The notes: generated by a model not told the origin, from the letters alone. DNA of 64,000 bases from Pseudomonas brassicacearum subsp. brassicacearum (GCF_008801605.1 NZ_VZPJ01000002.1:525829-589828); one strand, 5' to 3'; positions 8,721 to 19,576 are shown, counted from the first letter of the stretch. Numbers and translations are program-made.

Positions 8721-10112
8721 TCAAGCGTGCACCAACTCCCCATGCTCCTCGGCATCGAGCAACGCCTTGTCAGTCTGCTGCATCACCTGGCTGGTAATCG
8801 CCCCGGCGGTGATCGAGCCGCTGACGTTCAACGCCGTACGGCCCATGTCGATCAGCGGTTCGACGGAAATCAGCAAGGCGACCAGCGAGACCGGCAAGCC
8901 CATGGCCGGCAGCACGATCAGCGCGGCGAATGTCGCGCCGCCACCGACCCCGGCCACCCCGGCCGAACTCAACGTCACGATCGCCACCAGCGTCGCGATC
9001 CACACCGGATCCAACGGGTTGATGCCCACAGTCGGCGCGACCATCACCGCCAGCATGGCCGGATAAAGGCCGGCACAACCGTTCTGGCCGATGGTGGCGC
9101 CGAACGAGGCGCTGAAGCTGGCAATCGCCCGTGGAATGCCGAGGCGGCTGGTCTGGGCTTCGATGCTCAACGGGATGGTGGCCGCGCTGGAGCGGCTGGT
9201 GAAGGCGAAGGTCAGCACCGGCCAGATCTTGCGGAAAAAGCGCAACGGGTTGATCCCGGCAGCGGACACCAGCAGGCCATGGACCACGAACATCAGGCCC
9301 AGCCCCAGGTACGACACCACGACAAAACTGCCGAGCTTGATGATGTCCTGCAGGTTGGAACCGGCCACCACCTTGGTCATCAGCGCCAGCACACCGTACG
9401 GCGTCAGCTTCATCACCAGGCGCACCAGGCGCGTCACCCAGCTTTGCAGGGTGTCGATGGCGTTGATCACTTTCTGGCCTTTCTCCACGTCGTCCTTGAG
9501 CAACTGCAACGCCGCGACCCCGAGGAACGCGGCGAAGATCACCACGCTGATGATCGAGGTCGGCTTGGCCCGTGCCAGGTCGGCAAAGGGGTTCTGTGGG
9601 ATGAATGAAAGCAGTAATTGCGGGATGTTCAGGTCGGCGACCTTGCCGGCGTAGTCGCTCTGGATCACTTGCAGGCGCGCCAGTTCCTGGGTGCCGGCCA
9701 CCAGGCCTTCGGCGGTGAGGCCGAACAGGTTGGTCAGGCCAATGCCGATCAGCGCGGCGATGGCGGTGGTGAACAGCAGCGTGCCGATGGTCAGGAAGCT
9801 GATCTTGCCCAGGGACGAGGCGTTATGCAGGCGGGCCACGGCGCTGAGGATCGAGGCAAAGACCAGCGGGATCACGATCATTTGCAGCAACTGCACGTAG
9901 CCGTTGCCCACCAGGTCGAACCAACCGATCGAGGCCTTGAGCACCGGGTTGCCGGCGCCATAAATCGTGTGCAGAGCGAGACCGAACACCACGCCCAGCA
10001 CCAGTGCCAGCAGCACTTTTTTCGCCAGGCTCCAGGTGCGGTGACGGGTTTGTGCCAGGCCGAACAGCAAGGCGAGGAACACCAGAAGATTGAGGATCAA
10101 CGGCAGATTCAT
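8721..10112 (-). CDS. tcyP: L-cystine/cation symporter (TcyP/YdjN type)
   Basis: A 463-residue sodium/dicarboxylate-family (DAACS) carrier that closely resembles E. coli YdjN/TcyP over its whole length. Landmarks are the start [40 protein letters not shown], the [13 protein letters not shown] re-entrant loop and [16 protein letters not shown]. It should import cystine across the inner membrane. The ATG at 10112 has GGAG about 9 bases upstream; a TTG codon just before it is a weaker start. The 240-base AT-rich upstream region is a likely site for sulfur control by CysB, but I could not identify a specific site. Confidence 0.93.
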   Translation of the reverse strand: MNLPLILNLLVFLALLFGLAQTRHRTWSLAKKVLLALVLGVVFGLALHTIYGAGNPVLKASIGWFDLVGNGYVQLLQMIVIPLVFASILSAVARLHNASSLGKISFLTIGTLLFTTAIAALIGIGLTNLFGLTAEGLVAGTQELARLQVIQSDYAGKVADLNIPQLLLSFIPQNPFADLARAKPTSIISVVIFAAFLGVAALQLLKDDVEKGQKVINAIDTLQSWVTRLVRLVMKLTPYGVLALMTKVVAGSNLQDIIKLGSFVVVSYLGLGLMFVVHGLLVSAAGINPLRFFRKIWPVLTFAFTSRSSAATIPLSIEAQTSRLGIPRAIASFSASFGATIGQNGCAGLYPAMLAVMVAPTVGINPLDPVWIATLVAIVTLSSAGVAGVGGGATFAALIVLPAMGLPVSLVALLISVEPLIDMGRTALNVSGSITAGAITSQVMQQTDKALLDAEEHGELVHA

Positions 10113-10355
10113 CAAAAGAGACTCCGATAAGACGTGCCAGTCGCCCGAAGCCGCGACTGTGAGCCGGGAAGCCTAACAGCCTGATAACTAATGAATTAAT
10201 ACTAAAAACGCATGTAGATTGTCGTTTATGGAATAAGGCAGCGACGTTTACGGATATGTCGCTGGCGCAATCAAGACGCAAGCGGTCGCGGGTAGGCGAG
10301 GACTGTCACAAGCATTTGTTAGCGTCGAGTTCTTTTGAACCCGGGAGAAATGCCG

Positions 10356-11411
10356 ATGAAACTCGCACCTCGTTTTCTCGCTGTCGCCTTGAGCCTTGGT
10401 CTCGCCGGCCAGGCACTCGCCACCGATCTCAAACACTGGCCGGCGGAACAAGCCAAGGCCCTGGAGACGATGATCGCGGCCAACGCCAACAAGGGTAACT
10501 ACGCGGTGTTCGACATGGACAACACCAGTTACCGCTACGACCTTGAGGAGTCGTTGCTGCCGTTCATGGAAAACAAGGGCCTCATCACCCGGGAAACCCT
10601 GGACCCGTCCTTGAAGCTGATGCCGTTCAAGGACACCGCCGACCACAAGGAAAGCCTGTTCAGCTACTACTACCGCCTGTGCGAAGTCGATGACATGGTC
10701 TGCTACCCATGGGTGGCCCAGGTGTTTTCCGGCTTTACCCTCAAGGAGCTCAAGGGCTATGTCGACGAGTTGATGGCGTCCGGCAAGCCAGTGCCGACCA
10801 CGTATTACGACGGCGACAAGGTGGTCCAGTACAACGTCAACCCGCCGAAAGTCTTTACCGGCCAGGCCGAGCTGTACAACAAGCTGATGGAAAACGGCAT
10901 CGAGGTCTATGTCATGACCGCCGCTTCCGAAGAACTGGTGCGCATGGTCGCCTCCGATCCGAAGTACGGCTACAACCTCAAGCCGCAGAACGTGATCGGC
11001 GTGACCACCCTGCTCAAGGACCGCAAGACCGGCGAGCTGACCACCGCGCGCAAGCAGATCACTGCCGGCAAATATGACGAGAAGGCCAACCTCGATCTGG
11101 AGTACACGCCTTACCTGTGGACCCCGGCGACCTGGATGGCCGGCAAGCACGCAGCGATCCTGACGTACATCGACGAATGGAAAAAGCCGGTACTGGTGGG
11201 CGGCGACACACCCAGCAGCGATGGTTACATGCTGTTCCACGATGTGGACGTAGCCAAGGGCGGTATCCACCTGTGGGTCAACCGCAAGGACAAATACATG
11301 ACCCAGATTAACGGCATGATGGCCAAGCACGCTGCCGCCCAGGCCAAGGAAGGACTGCCGGTGACCGCGGACAAGAACTGGGTGATCGTCAAGCCCGAAG
11401 ACATCCAGTAA
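10356..11411 (+). CDS. pchP: phosphorylcholine phosphatase, periplasmic HAD enzyme
   Basis: A 351-residue exported HAD-superfamily phosphatase. The signal peptide is MKLAPRFLAVALSLGLAGQALA. The nucleophile motif DMDNT is at residues 53-57, motif II lies near VYVMTAASEEL, and motif III is VLVGGDTPSSDGYML. The whole sequence is close to P. aeruginosa PchP (PA5292), which releases phosphate from phosphorylcholine, the product of phospholipase C, so that choline can be imported. The start at 10356 has GGGAGAA just upstream and keeps a proper signal peptide. In PAO1 the gene sits beside a choline transporter; here it stands alone between tcyP and ilvD. Confidence 0.9.
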   Translation: MKLAPRFLAVALSLGLAGQALATDLKHWPAEQAKALETMIAANANKGNYAVFDMDNTSYRYDLEESLLPFMENKGLITRETLDPSLKLMPFKDTADHKESLFSYYYRLCEVDDMVCYPWVAQVFSGFTLKELKGYVDELMASGKPVPTTYYDGDKVVQYNVNPPKVFTGQAELYNKLMENGIEVYVMTAASEELVRMVASDPKYGYNLKPQNVIGVTTLLKDRKTGELTTARKQITAGKYDEKANLDLEYTPYLWTPATWMAGKHAAILTYIDEWKKPVLVGGDTPSSDGYMLFHDVDVAKGGIHLWVNRKDKYMTQINGMMAKHAAAQAKEGLPVTADKNWVIVKPEDIQ

Positions 11412-11425
11412 GACCCACACCCCCC

Positions 11426-11517
11426 TGTGGGAGCGAGCTTGAACTCGCGATGAGGGCGTCACATTCAACCTCACTGTTGATTGATACGCCGCCATCGCGA
11501 GCAAGCTCGCTCCCACA
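11426..11517. repeat. REP doublet with one mutated arm
   Basis: The left arm reads GTGGGAGCGAGCTTGAACTC, with an AACTC change where GCTCGCGAT normally continues; the right arm (GCGAGCAAGCTCGCTCCCACA, ending 11517) is intact. Located between pchP and the shared terminator. Confidence 0.88.
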
Positions 11518-11541
11518 TGTGGTGGTTGGTGTGTTTCCCGT

Positions 11542-11578
11542 AATAAAAATGCCCCGCACTTGGCGGGGCATTTTTATT
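11542..11578. terminator. bidirectional rho-independent terminator, pchP/ilvD
   Basis: Perfect hairpin: GCCCCGC (11551-11557), loop ACTTG, GCGGGGC (11563-11569), flanked by AATAAAAAT on the left and ATTTTTATT on the right. The stem thus has a T-run on either strand and can end both pchP (plus) and ilvD (minus). Confidence 0.93.
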
Positions 11579-11592
11579 GTCGCTGTAGACGC

Positions 11593-13434
11593 TTACAAGC
11601 CGTCGAGCATTGCCTTGTTACGCACCGCGCCCTTGTCGGCGCTGGTGGCGAGCAGGGCGTAGGCCTTGAGGGCCGTGGTGACTTTGCGTGGACGCACTTC
11701 CACCGGTTTCCAGCCCTTGTTGTCCTGTTCGACGCGGCGCCCGGCCAGTTCTTCGTCGCTGATCAACAGGTTGATCGAGCGGTTCGGAATGTCGATCAGG
11801 ACCTTGTCACCGTCCCGCACCAGACCGATGGCGCCGCCAGCGGCTGCCTCCGGCGAAGCGTGGCCGATGGACAGGCCCGAGGTGCCGCCGGAGAACCGGC
11901 CATCGGTCAGCAAGGCGCAGGCTTTGCCCAGGCCCTTGGACTTCAGGTAGGAGGTTGGGTAGAGCATTTCCTGCATGCCCGGGCCGCCTTTCGGGCCTTC
12001 GTAGCGAATGATCACGATGTCGCCGGCCTTCACTTCGTCAGCGAGGATGCCGCGCACGGCGCTGTCCTGGCTTTCGAAAATCTTCGCGTTGCCTTCGAAC
12101 ACATGGATCGACTCGTCGACGCCGGCGGTTTTCACCACGCAGCCATCCAGGGCGATGTTGCCGTACAGCACGGCCAGGCCACCTTCCTTGGAATACGCGT
12201 GTTCGACGCTGCGGATGCAGCCGTTTTCACGGTCGTCGTCCAGGGTTTCCCAACGGGTCGACTGGCTGAACGCGGTTTGCGTCGGAATGCCCGCCGGGCC
12301 GGCCTTGAAGAAGTGATGCACGGCCTCGTCGGTGGTCTGGGTGATGTCCCACTTGGCGATGCCTTCGGCCATGGTCTTGCTGTGCACGGTCGGCAGGTCG
12401 GTGTGCAACAGGCCGCCACGGGCCAGGGAGCCGAGGATGCTGAAGATCCCGCCGGCACGGTGCACGTCTTCCATATGGTACTTTTGGATGTTCGGCGCGA
12501 CCTTGCACAGTTGCGGCACGTGACGGGACAGGCGGTCGATGTCGCGCAGGTCGAAATCGATCTCGGCTTCCTGGGCAGCGGCCAGCAAGTGCAGGATGGT
12601 GTTGGTGGAACCGCCCATGGCGATGTCCAGGGTCATGGCGTTTTCGAACGCCTTGAAGTTGGCGATGTTACGCGGCAACACCGACTCGTCGTTATCAAAG
12701 TAGTAGCGCTTGCACAGCTCAACGATGGTCCGGCCGGCCTGCAGGAACAGCTGTTCGCGGTCGCTGTGGGTGGCGAGGGTCGAACCGTTGCCCGGCAGGG
12801 CCAGGCCCAGTGCTTCGGTCAGGCAGTTCATCGAGTTGGCGGTGAACATGCCGGAGCACGAACCGCAGGTCGGGCAGGCGCTGCGCTCGTACTCGGCAAC
12901 CTTCTCGTCAGAGGCGCTGGAGTCGGCGGCGATGACCATGGCGTCGACCAGGTCGAGGCCGTGGCTGGCGAGCTTGGTCTTGCCGGCTTCCATCGGGCCG
13001 CCGGAGACGAAGATCACCGGGATGTTCAGGCGCAGGGCGGCCATGAGCATGCCCGGGGTGATCTTGTCGCAGTTGGAAATGCACACGATGGCGTCGGCGC
13101 AGTGGGCGTTGACCATGTATTCGACGGAGTCGGCGATGATCTCGCGGCTCGGCAGCGAATAGAGCATGCCGTCGTGACCCATGGCGATGCCGTCGTCCAC
13201 GGCGATGGTGTTGAATTCCTTGGCAACGCCGCCGGCGCGCTCGATTTCCCGGGCAACCAGCTGGCCGAGGTCCTTGAGGTGGACGTGACCCGGTACGAAC
13301 TGGGTGAAGGAGTTGGCAATGGCGATGATCGGCTTCTTGAAGTCGTCATCCTTCATCCCCGTGGCGCGCCACAAGGCACGAGCGCCGGCCATGTTGCGGC
13401 CATGGGTGGATGTTTTCGAGCGGTAATCAGGCAT
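11593..13434 (-). CDS. ilvD: dihydroxy-acid dehydratase
   Basis: Dehydrates 2,3-dihydroxy-3-methyl acids in valine, leucine and isoleucine synthesis; a cytoplasmic iron-sulfur enzyme of the IlvD/Edd family. The 613-residue protein has the N-terminal [20 protein letters not shown] and the cluster and metal ligands in [12 protein letters not shown] and [18 protein letters not shown]. The C-terminal substrate region contains [18 protein letters not shown] and [17 protein letters not shown] chose the ATG at 13434 (PDYRSKT start, GGAG upstream) over one 14 codons earlier. Single gene with a strong terminator after it. Confidence 0.97.
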   Translation of the reverse strand: MPDYRSKTSTHGRNMAGARALWRATGMKDDDFKKPIIAIANSFTQFVPGHVHLKDLGQLVAREIERAGGVAKEFNTIAVDDGIAMGHDGMLYSLPSREIIADSVEYMVNAHCADAIVCISNCDKITPGMLMAALRLNIPVIFVSGGPMEAGKTKLASHGLDLVDAMVIAADSSASDEKVAEYERSACPTCGSCSGMFTANSMNCLTEALGLALPGNGSTLATHSDREQLFLQAGRTIVELCKRYYFDNDESVLPRNIANFKAFENAMTLDIAMGGSTNTILHLLAAAQEAEIDFDLRDIDRLSRHVPQLCKVAPNIQKYHMEDVHRAGGIFSILGSLARGGLLHTDLPTVHSKTMAEGIAKWDITQTTDEAVHHFFKAGPAGIPTQTAFSQSTRWETLDDDRENGCIRSVEHAYSKEGGLAVLYGNIALDGCVVKTAGVDESIHVFEGNAKIFESQDSAVRGILADEVKAGDIVIIRYEGPKGGPGMQEMLYPTSYLKSKGLGKACALLTDGRFSGGTSGLSIGHASPEAAAGGAIGLVRDGDKVLIDIPNRSINLLISDEELAGRRVEQDNKGWKPVEVRPRKVTTALKAYALLATSADKGAVRNKAMLDGL

Positions 13435-13702
13435 GGAGCACTCCGGGCGGCTAATCAGGTACTTATCAGGTATCAATGGGGAAGTGAGCTTCTGTCGACG
13501 TCTGGAACACCCGGGTTTGGCCGTGTGTCCGGAAGTGGCTGATGACTTTGCAGGATCGCTGCGCGCCTCAGCATGAGCTCATAAACCCGCCGGGGATGAA
13601 TGGCGATGAATGACGCGATTCTACACCGCTGGCGCCAGGATGAAATGACGCAAAACGCTGATCGGGCGCCAATGTCGTGTGCGGGATGACGACTGGCAGG
13701 GT
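13435..13702. other. intergenic region upstream of ilvD
   Basis: About 270 bases between ilvD and the frameshifted membrane gene. It should contain the ilvD promoter and leader. I see no leader peptide rich in branched-chain codons and no terminator-type hairpin that would suggest attenuation. Confidence 0.5.
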
Positions 13703-13940
13703 TCAGTCGGCCAACAACCCGCGGTAGCGATGCCGGACCAGGGCATTGAGTGCCAGCCCCAGCAGGCTGAGCAGGATCAGGCAGAGGGCCAGGGTGAACT
13801 GCAAGTCCAGAGGGGTGAGGCTGATCGCGGCGCTGGTTAGCCCGCCGACAATAAAGAAAGACGCCGAGCAATGTCAGGGTTAGCAATAGGCCGACGGTGG
13901 CAGGTTTGCGGGCGGCCAGGTGGTTTTGCGGATCAGTCAT
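13703..13940 (-). pseudogene. frameshifted small two-segment membrane protein
   Basis: Reading from the ATG at 13940 gives MTDPQNHLAARKPATVGLLL and a first hydrophobic segment ending in LTLTLLGVFL. The hydrophobic coding then continues in the +1 frame (FFIVGGLTSAA, then TLALCLILLSLLGLALNALV) to a TGA at 13703-13705. The span is 238 bases, one more than a multiple of three. The switch falls in the T-rich stretch near 13850-13860. A stop in the second frame lies just upstream and no start codon follows before the segment, so the second half cannot stand alone. An intact version would be about 78 residues with two membrane helices. It could be a true pseudogene, programmed slippage or a sequencing error. 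Confidence 0.7.
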
Positions 13941-14072
13941 CGAACAGTTCCAAGACGTACCTGAGGGTCGCTTTCAATCCTAATGCGTCATGCCGGCCAG
14001 GCGCGGGGGAGATGGAGTAGGAAGGCTCTGGTAATTGCGTGGGGAGGCTCCTACAGACTTATTCAGACGCGC

Positions 14073-14100
14073 AAAAAAAATCGCAGCCAAGGCTGCGATC
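14073..14100 (-). terminator. rho-independent terminator after rlmI
   Basis: On the minus strand, ATCGCAGCC, loop TT, GGCTGCGAT, then a run of eight T. It lies 56 bases beyond the rlmI stop codon. The plus strand shows it as an A-run followed by the hairpin, so it works for minus-strand transcription only. Confidence 0.9.
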
Positions 14101-14155
14101 AGGATGCAATTGGAGTGTGCGGGGCACAGCGCTATGGCCCTGGCCCCGCCTGGCC

Positions 14156-15352
14156 TCAGCTGTTGGGCAACAACCGGCAGGTGATGCTCTTGATGTAGCG
14201 GGTTTCGGCAATGGCCGGGTGTACCGGATGGTCTGGCCCCTGGCCGCCGCGTTCGAGCAGTTGAATGTTGCGGTCCAGGTGGCGGGCGCTGGTCAGCAGG
14301 ATGTTTTGCAGGTCGTCTTCGGGCAGGTGCATCGAGCACGACGCGCTGACCAGGATGCCGTCCTTGCTGAGCAGGCGCATGGCTTGTTCGTTGAGGCGGC
14401 GATAGGCGCCTTCACCGTTTTTCAGGTCTTTCTTGCGCTTGATGAAAGCGGGTGGGTCGGCCACGATCACGTCGAAACGTTCTTCGCTGGCCTTGAGCTC
14501 TTTCAGGGCTTCGAACACGTCGCCTTCGATGCAGGTCAGCTTCTCGGCGAAGCCGTTCAACGCCGCGTTGCGCTCGACACCGTCGAGGGCAAAGGCCGAG
14601 GCATCGACGCAGAACACTTCGCTGGCGCCGAACGCTGCGGCTTGCACACCCCAGCCGCCGATGTAGCTGAACAGGTCCAGTACACGCTTGCCCTTGGCGT
14701 ACGGGGCCAGGCGTGCGCGGTTCATGCGGTGGTCGTAGAACCAGCCGGTTTTCTGGCCTTCCATGACCGGCGCTTCGAACTTCACACCGTTCTCTTCCAG
14801 GGCGACCCATTCCGGCACCAGGCCGAACACGGTCTCGACGTAGCGGTTCAGGCCTTCGGCGTCACGGGCCGCGGAGTCGTTCTTGAACAGGATGCCGCTG
14901 GGCTTGAGCACCTGGGTCAGGGCGGCGATCACGTCGTCCTTGTGGGCTTCCATGGTGGCAGAGGCGATCTGCACCACCAGGATGTCGCCGAAACGGTCGA
15001 CCACCAGGCCTGGCAACAGGTCGGAATCACCGTAGACCAGGCGATAGAACGGTTTGTCGAACAGTCGCTCGCGCAGGGACAACGCCACGTTGAGGCGATG
15101 CACCAGCAGGGACTTGTCCAGCGGCAGCTTCACGTCACGGGACAGCAGCCGGGCGCAGATCAGGTTGTTGGGGCTCATCGCAACGATGCCCAGCGGCTTG
15201 CCGCCGGCAGCTTCGAGGATGGCCTGGTCGCCGGCCTTGAAGCCGTGCAGCGGGGTGGCGGCTACATCGATTTCGTTACTGTAGACCCACAGGTGGCCGG
15301 CGCGCAGGCGACGGTCGGCGTTGGCTTTGAGGCGCAGGCTAGGCAGGGACAT
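14156..15352 (-). CDS. rlmI: 23S rRNA m5C1962 methyltransferase
   Basis: A 398-residue class I rRNA large-subunit methyltransferase. An N-terminal PUA-like domain (SLRLKANADRRLRAGHLWVYSNEID) is followed by a central EEHEE-type domain and a SAM-dependent domain with VLDLFSYIGGWGVQAA (motif I) and DVIVADPPAF (motif IV). A conserved Cys sits in SASCSMHL. It methylates C1962 of 23S rRNA in E. coli. I chose the ATG at 15352 because residues before it are low-complexity and fall in the upstream region. It is a single gene, followed by a clear terminator. Confidence 0.93.
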   Translation of the reverse strand: MSLPSLRLKANADRRLRAGHLWVYSNEIDVAATPLHGFKAGDQAILEAAGGKPLGIVAMSPNNLICARLLSRDVKLPLDKSLLVHRLNVALSLRERLFDKPFYRLVYGDSDLLPGLVVDRFGDILVVQIASATMEAHKDDVIAALTQVLKPSGILFKNDSAARDAEGLNRYVETVFGLVPEWVALEENGVKFEAPVMEGQKTGWFYDHRMNRARLAPYAKGKRVLDLFSYIGGWGVQAAAFGASEVFCVDASAFALDGVERNAALNGFAEKLTCIEGDVFEALKELKASEERFDVIVADPPAFIKRKKDLKNGEGAYRRLNEQAMRLLSKDGILVSASCSMHLPEDDLQNILLTSARHLDRNIQLLERGGQGPDHPVHPAIAETRYIKSITCRLLPNS

Positions 15353-15463
15353 GACGTCGCTCCGGAAAAAAGAGCGGGAGTATACCGTGTTGCAACCTTG
15401 GCGGGGCTTGTGGTGGACATGTGGTGGGGGAGCGTGCTCCCTCACCACGGTATCGGGCAGGCT

Positions 15464-16003
15464 TCAGGCGGACAACGCGCTGATCAGCTCGCGGTTGAAC
15501 GCCGGAATGTCATCGGGCTGACGGCTGCTGATCAACGTGCCGTCCTTGACCACTTCCTTATCGACCCAGTTCGCGCCAGCGTTGACCAGGTCATCCTTGA
15601 GGGTCTTGTAGCTGGTCATGGTCTTGCCCTTGACCAACCCGCTCGACACCAGCAGCCAGCCGCCATGGCAAATCACCGCGATGGGCTTGCCCGCCGCCTC
15701 GAAGCCCTTGACCAGTTTCTGGGCATCGACGTCGATACGGATGGTGTCGGAGTTCTGCACGCCACCGGGCAGCACCACGGCGTCGTACTGTTCGACATTG
15801 GCGGCCTTGAAGGTCAGGTCGATCCGGAAGTCGTCGGCTGGCTGGTCATGGTTCCAACCTTTGACCTGGCCTTCGCGGGCCGAAACGATGTCAACCTTGA
15901 CGCCGGCCTGTTCCAGCGCCTGTTGGGGGCCGGTCAGTTCGGCCTGTTCAAAACCGTCGGTCACGAGGATGGCGACACGTTTGTTGTTCAGGGAGCCAGG
16001 CAT
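15464..16003 (-). CDS. pfpI: DJ-1/PfpI family protein
   Basis: A 179-residue member of the type 1 glutamine amidotransferase-like PfpI family. The nucleophile elbow AVICHGGWLLVS carries the reactive Cys followed by His. The Glu partner is in TDGFEQAEL near the N-terminus, and VVLPGGVQNSD forms the central strand. In pseudomonads this gene has been linked to stress tolerance and a lower mutation rate; family members act as deglycases or proteases. The start at 16003 has TTGAGGAG upstream. It is divergent from the HDOD gene. Confidence 0.9.
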   Translation of the reverse strand: MPGSLNNKRVAILVTDGFEQAELTGPQQALEQAGVKVDIVSAREGQVKGWNHDQPADDFRIDLTFKAANVEQYDAVVLPGGVQNSDTIRIDVDAQKLVKGFEAAGKPIAVICHGGWLLVSSGLVKGKTMTSYKTLKDDLVNAGANWVDKEVVKDGTLISSRQPDDIPAFNRELISALSA

Positions 16004-16182
16004 GAAAAATCTCCTCAAGCTGAGTGGCGGGGTTGCCGACTCAAGCCTTAATGCAGGCTTGGCTGTCGGCCCTGTAAAGTCCGAAGCCGATGCCTGAAGG
16101 AAAGTTCCGCCGATCTACCCGGCGGTGTATCGGATCCATCTTTAAGGGTTAGAATCCCCGCCTGACACCGGAGTGTGTACTC

Positions 16183-17052
16183 ATGTCCAAAGAACTTTCC
16201 GCCGAACAGATCCAGCAGTCCTTGCAAGGCATCAGCGTGCCGCCCCAACCGCAGATCATGGTGGATCTGCAGATGGAACAGTACATGCCCGACCCGGACC
16301 TGGAGACCATCGCCAAGCTGATTTCCCACGACCCGGGCCTTTCCGGGGCCTTGCTCAAGATCGTCAACTCGCCGTACTACGGCCTGCGCAACAAGATCAC
16401 TTCGATCCAGCGTGCGGTGAACCTGTTGGGCAGCCGTTCGATCATCAACCTGATCAATGCGCAGTCGATCAAGGGCGAACTGCACGACGACGCCATCGTT
16501 ACCCTGAACCGCTTCTGGGATACCGCCCAGGATGTGGCGATGACTTGCCTGACCCTGGCCAAGCGCGTCGGCCTGGAGAACGGTGACGAAGCCTATGCGC
16601 TGGGGCTGTTCCACGATTGCGGCGTGCCGTTGATGCTCAAGCAGTTCCCCAACTACATGGGCGTGCTGGAAGAGGCCTACGCCAATGCCAGCGCCGAGTG
16701 CCGGGTGGTGGACACCGAGAATCGTGAGTTCAACACCAACCATGCCGTGGTCGGTTACTACACCTCCAAATCCTGGCGCCTGCCGGATCACGTCAGCCAG
16801 GCCATCGCCAACCACCACAATGCCCTGGCGATCTTCAGCGACGAGTCTTCACGCAACAACAGCCAGTTGAAGAACCTGCTGGCGATCCTGAAGATGTCCG
16901 AGAACATCTGTGCGTCCCACCGGGTGCTCGGCAATCAGGCCGAAGATCACGAGTGGGATAGTGTCGGGAGCCTTGTGCTCGATTACATCGGGTTGTCGGA
17001 ATACGACTTCCAGACCCAGAAACAGGAAATTCGCGACCTCGCCACTCGTTGA
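16183..17052 (+). CDS. HDOD domain protein
   Basis: A 289-residue protein made almost wholly of an HDOD domain, a catalytically dead relative of HD phosphohydrolases used in signalling. Diagnostic segments are LAKLISHDPGLSGALLKIVNSPYYG-type N-terminal helices (seen from residue 45), RAVNLLGSRSIINL and LFHDCGVPLM. No GGDEF, EAL or receiver domain is attached. The start has GGAG 9 bases upstream. mutM follows after 30 bases on the same strand, so they may share a transcript. The partner proteins and signal are unknown. Confidence 0.88.
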   Translation: MSKELSAEQIQQSLQGISVPPQPQIMVDLQMEQYMPDPDLETIAKLISHDPGLSGALLKIVNSPYYGLRNKITSIQRAVNLLGSRSIINLINAQSIKGELHDDAIVTLNRFWDTAQDVAMTCLTLAKRVGLENGDEAYALGLFHDCGVPLMLKQFPNYMGVLEEAYANASAECRVVDTENREFNTNHAVVGYYTSKSWRLPDHVSQAIANHHNALAIFSDESSRNNSQLKNLLAILKMSENICASHRVLGNQAEDHEWDSVGSLVLDYIGLSEYDFQTQKQEIRDLATR

Positions 17053-17082
17053 GTGCGGGGCTTCGCCTGACTCGAGAACCTC

Positions 17083-17895
17083 ATGCCAGAACTGCCGGAA
17101 GTCGAAACCACCCGTCGCGGAATCGCGCCCCATCTTGAAGGCCAGCGGGTCAGCCGCGTGGTGGTCCGCGACCGCCGCCTGCGCTGGCCGATCCCGGAAG
17201 ATCTCGACGTGCGGCTTTCGGGCCAGCGCATCGTGCAGGTGGAGCGGCGGGCCAAGTACCTGTTGATCAATGCCGAGGTCGGCACGTTGATCAGCCACCT
17301 GGGCATGTCCGGCAATCTGCGCTTGGTGGAGGTCGGCATGCCGGCCGCCAAGCACGAGCACGTGGACATCGAGCTGGAATCCGGCCTGGCCTTGCGCTAC
17401 ACCGACCCTCGGCGCTTTGGCGCGATGCTCTGGAGCCTTGACCCGTTCAATCACGAGCTGTTGATTCGCCTGGGTCCCGAGCCGTTGACCGACCTGTTCG
17501 ATGGCGAACGGTTGTTCCAGCTTTCGCGAGGGCGTTCCATGGCGGTCAAGCCGTTCATCATGGACAACGCGGTGGTGGTGGGGGTGGGCAATATCTACGC
17601 GACCGAGGCCCTGTTCGCCGCCGGGATCGACCCACGCCGGGCCGCCGGAGGCATTTCCCGGGCGCGTTACCTGAAGCTGGCGATCGAGATCAAGCGCATC
17701 CTCGCCCATGCCATCGAGCGCGGTGGCACCACGCTGCGGGACTTTATCGGCGGGGACGGCCAACCTGGCTATTTCCAGCAGGAACTGTTCGTCTACGGAC
17801 GGGGCGGGGAGCTGTGCAAAGTCTGTGGCACGGGGCTGCGGGAAATCCGCCTGGGCCAGCGTGCGAGCGTCTGGTGTCCACGCTGTCAGAGCTGA
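17083..17895 (+). CDS. mutM: formamidopyrimidine-DNA glycosylase
   Basis: Removes oxidised purines (8-oxoguanine, FapyG) from DNA and nicks the site. The 270-residue protein begins [12 protein letters not shown], where Pro2 becomes the Schiff-base nucleophile after Met removal and Glu3 is catalytic. The substrate-binding Lys lies in ERRAKYLLI. The helix-two-turn-helix region contains [18 protein letters not shown], and the C-terminal zinc finger has four Cys in CKVCGTG and CPRCQS. It follows the HDOD gene; a quasi-palindrome lies 21 bases after the stop. Confidence 0.97.
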   Translation: MPELPEVETTRRGIAPHLEGQRVSRVVVRDRRLRWPIPEDLDVRLSGQRIVQVERRAKYLLINAEVGTLISHLGMSGNLRLVEVGMPAAKHEHVDIELESGLALRYTDPRRFGAMLWSLDPFNHELLIRLGPEPLTDLFDGERLFQLSRGRSMAVKPFIMDNAVVVGVGNIYATEALFAAGIDPRRAAGGISRARYLKLAIEIKRILAHAIERGGTTLRDFIGGDGQPGYFQQELFVYGRGGELCKVCGTGLREIRLGQRASVWCPRCQS

Positions 17896-17916
17896 TTTGT
17901 CCTACGGTCTATAGTC

Positions 17917-18078
17917 AAGTGGCCTGTGTGGCTAGTTCGTTAGCTCAAATTCGGATGCCAGAAGTCCATAGCCAAGGCGCTGTGACGAGTCATAGCCCGC
18001 TATGGCGAGGAACAGCAACGCAGGATATGGACTTCTGGCGCCGAAGTTGACTAACAGAACTAGCCACACAGGCCACTT
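17917..18078. repeat. 162-bp quasi-palindrome, MITE-like
   Basis: Terminal inverted repeats AAGTGGCCTGTGTGGCTAGT / complement match perfectly over the first 25 or so bases and imperfectly for about 55 bases (shared AGAAGTCCATA further in). The apex hairpin CATAGC-CC-GCTATG (17991-18004) is centred exactly on the element's midpoint, 17997/17998. There is no open reading frame of note and no obvious target duplication. It looks like a non-autonomous miniature element or a structured dispersed repeat. Confidence 0.85.
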
Positions 18079-18107
18079 TCGTACTGATTTAGCCGAAGGA
18101 TCGCCCG

Positions 18108-18428
18108 ATGAAGCTGTTTCGACCTGTTGTTCTCGCGCTGCTGCTGAGTGTCGGTTTGCCTGCCTTGGCAAGCGACGGCAGCGGCGACCCGCGCTACACC
18201 ATCCAGAACCCGCCGGCCTTCGCCATGATCGGCGACCTGCTGATCGCCCGTCCGTTGCTGCTGGCCGCCACAGTGATTGGCGCCGGAGCATTCGTGGTGT
18301 CGTTGCCCTTTACCGCGCTGGGCGGCGGGGTCGGCGATGCGGGCAAGGCGCTGGTGGTGGACCCGGCGAAGGCCACGTTTATGCGGTGCCTGGGGTGTAT
18401 TGGAGAGGGGTTTGAGCGGCAGGAGTAG
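18108..18428 (+). CDS. small exported or membrane protein, function unknown
   Basis: A 106-residue protein with a signal peptide ([21 protein letters not shown]) and one further hydrophobic stretch (about residues 50-68, [19 protein letters not shown]). The tail holds two Cys in [12 protein letters not shown], which could bind a metal or form a disulfide. AAGGA precedes the ATG. Similar small proteins occur in this position in other pseudomonads, where some carry a doubtful multidrug transporter label. I do not recognise a domain. Confidence 0.7.
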   Translation: MKLFRPVVLALLLSVGLPALASDGSGDPRYTIQNPPAFAMIGDLLIARPLLLAATVIGAGAFVVSLPFTALGGGVGDAGKALVVDPAKATFMRCLGCIGEGFERQE

Positions 18429-18466
18429 TCGTCAGGTATGTGCATTTATGGTGTAGCTGCTGGCCC

Positions 18467-18560
18467 TATCGCGAGCAGGCTCGCTCCCACAGGGATCTAC
18501 TGAGTTCACATGGTCTGTGTCCTAAGCAAATCCCTTGTGGGAGCGAGCCTGCTCGCGATA
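18467..18560. repeat. REP doublet, outward, GCAGGC variant
   Basis: Left element TATCGCGAGCAGGCTCGCTC from 18467 and right element GAGCGAGCCTGCTCGCGATA ending 18560. The two mirror each other including the shared A-to-G variant (GCAGGC/GCCTGC), so the arms have been kept identical. Orientation is GCGAT outward, as at 3031. Between convergent genes. Confidence 0.9.
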
Positions 18561-18592
18561 AGGCCGGTACAGACGCTAAAGAACTACCTGGC

Positions 18593-19576
<984 letters not shown>

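Noticed and set aside
11560..13542. 660-codon plus-strand frame opposite ilvD
   Set aside because: ilvD on the minus strand has full family motifs and a normal length; the opposite frame is a low-complexity shadow.
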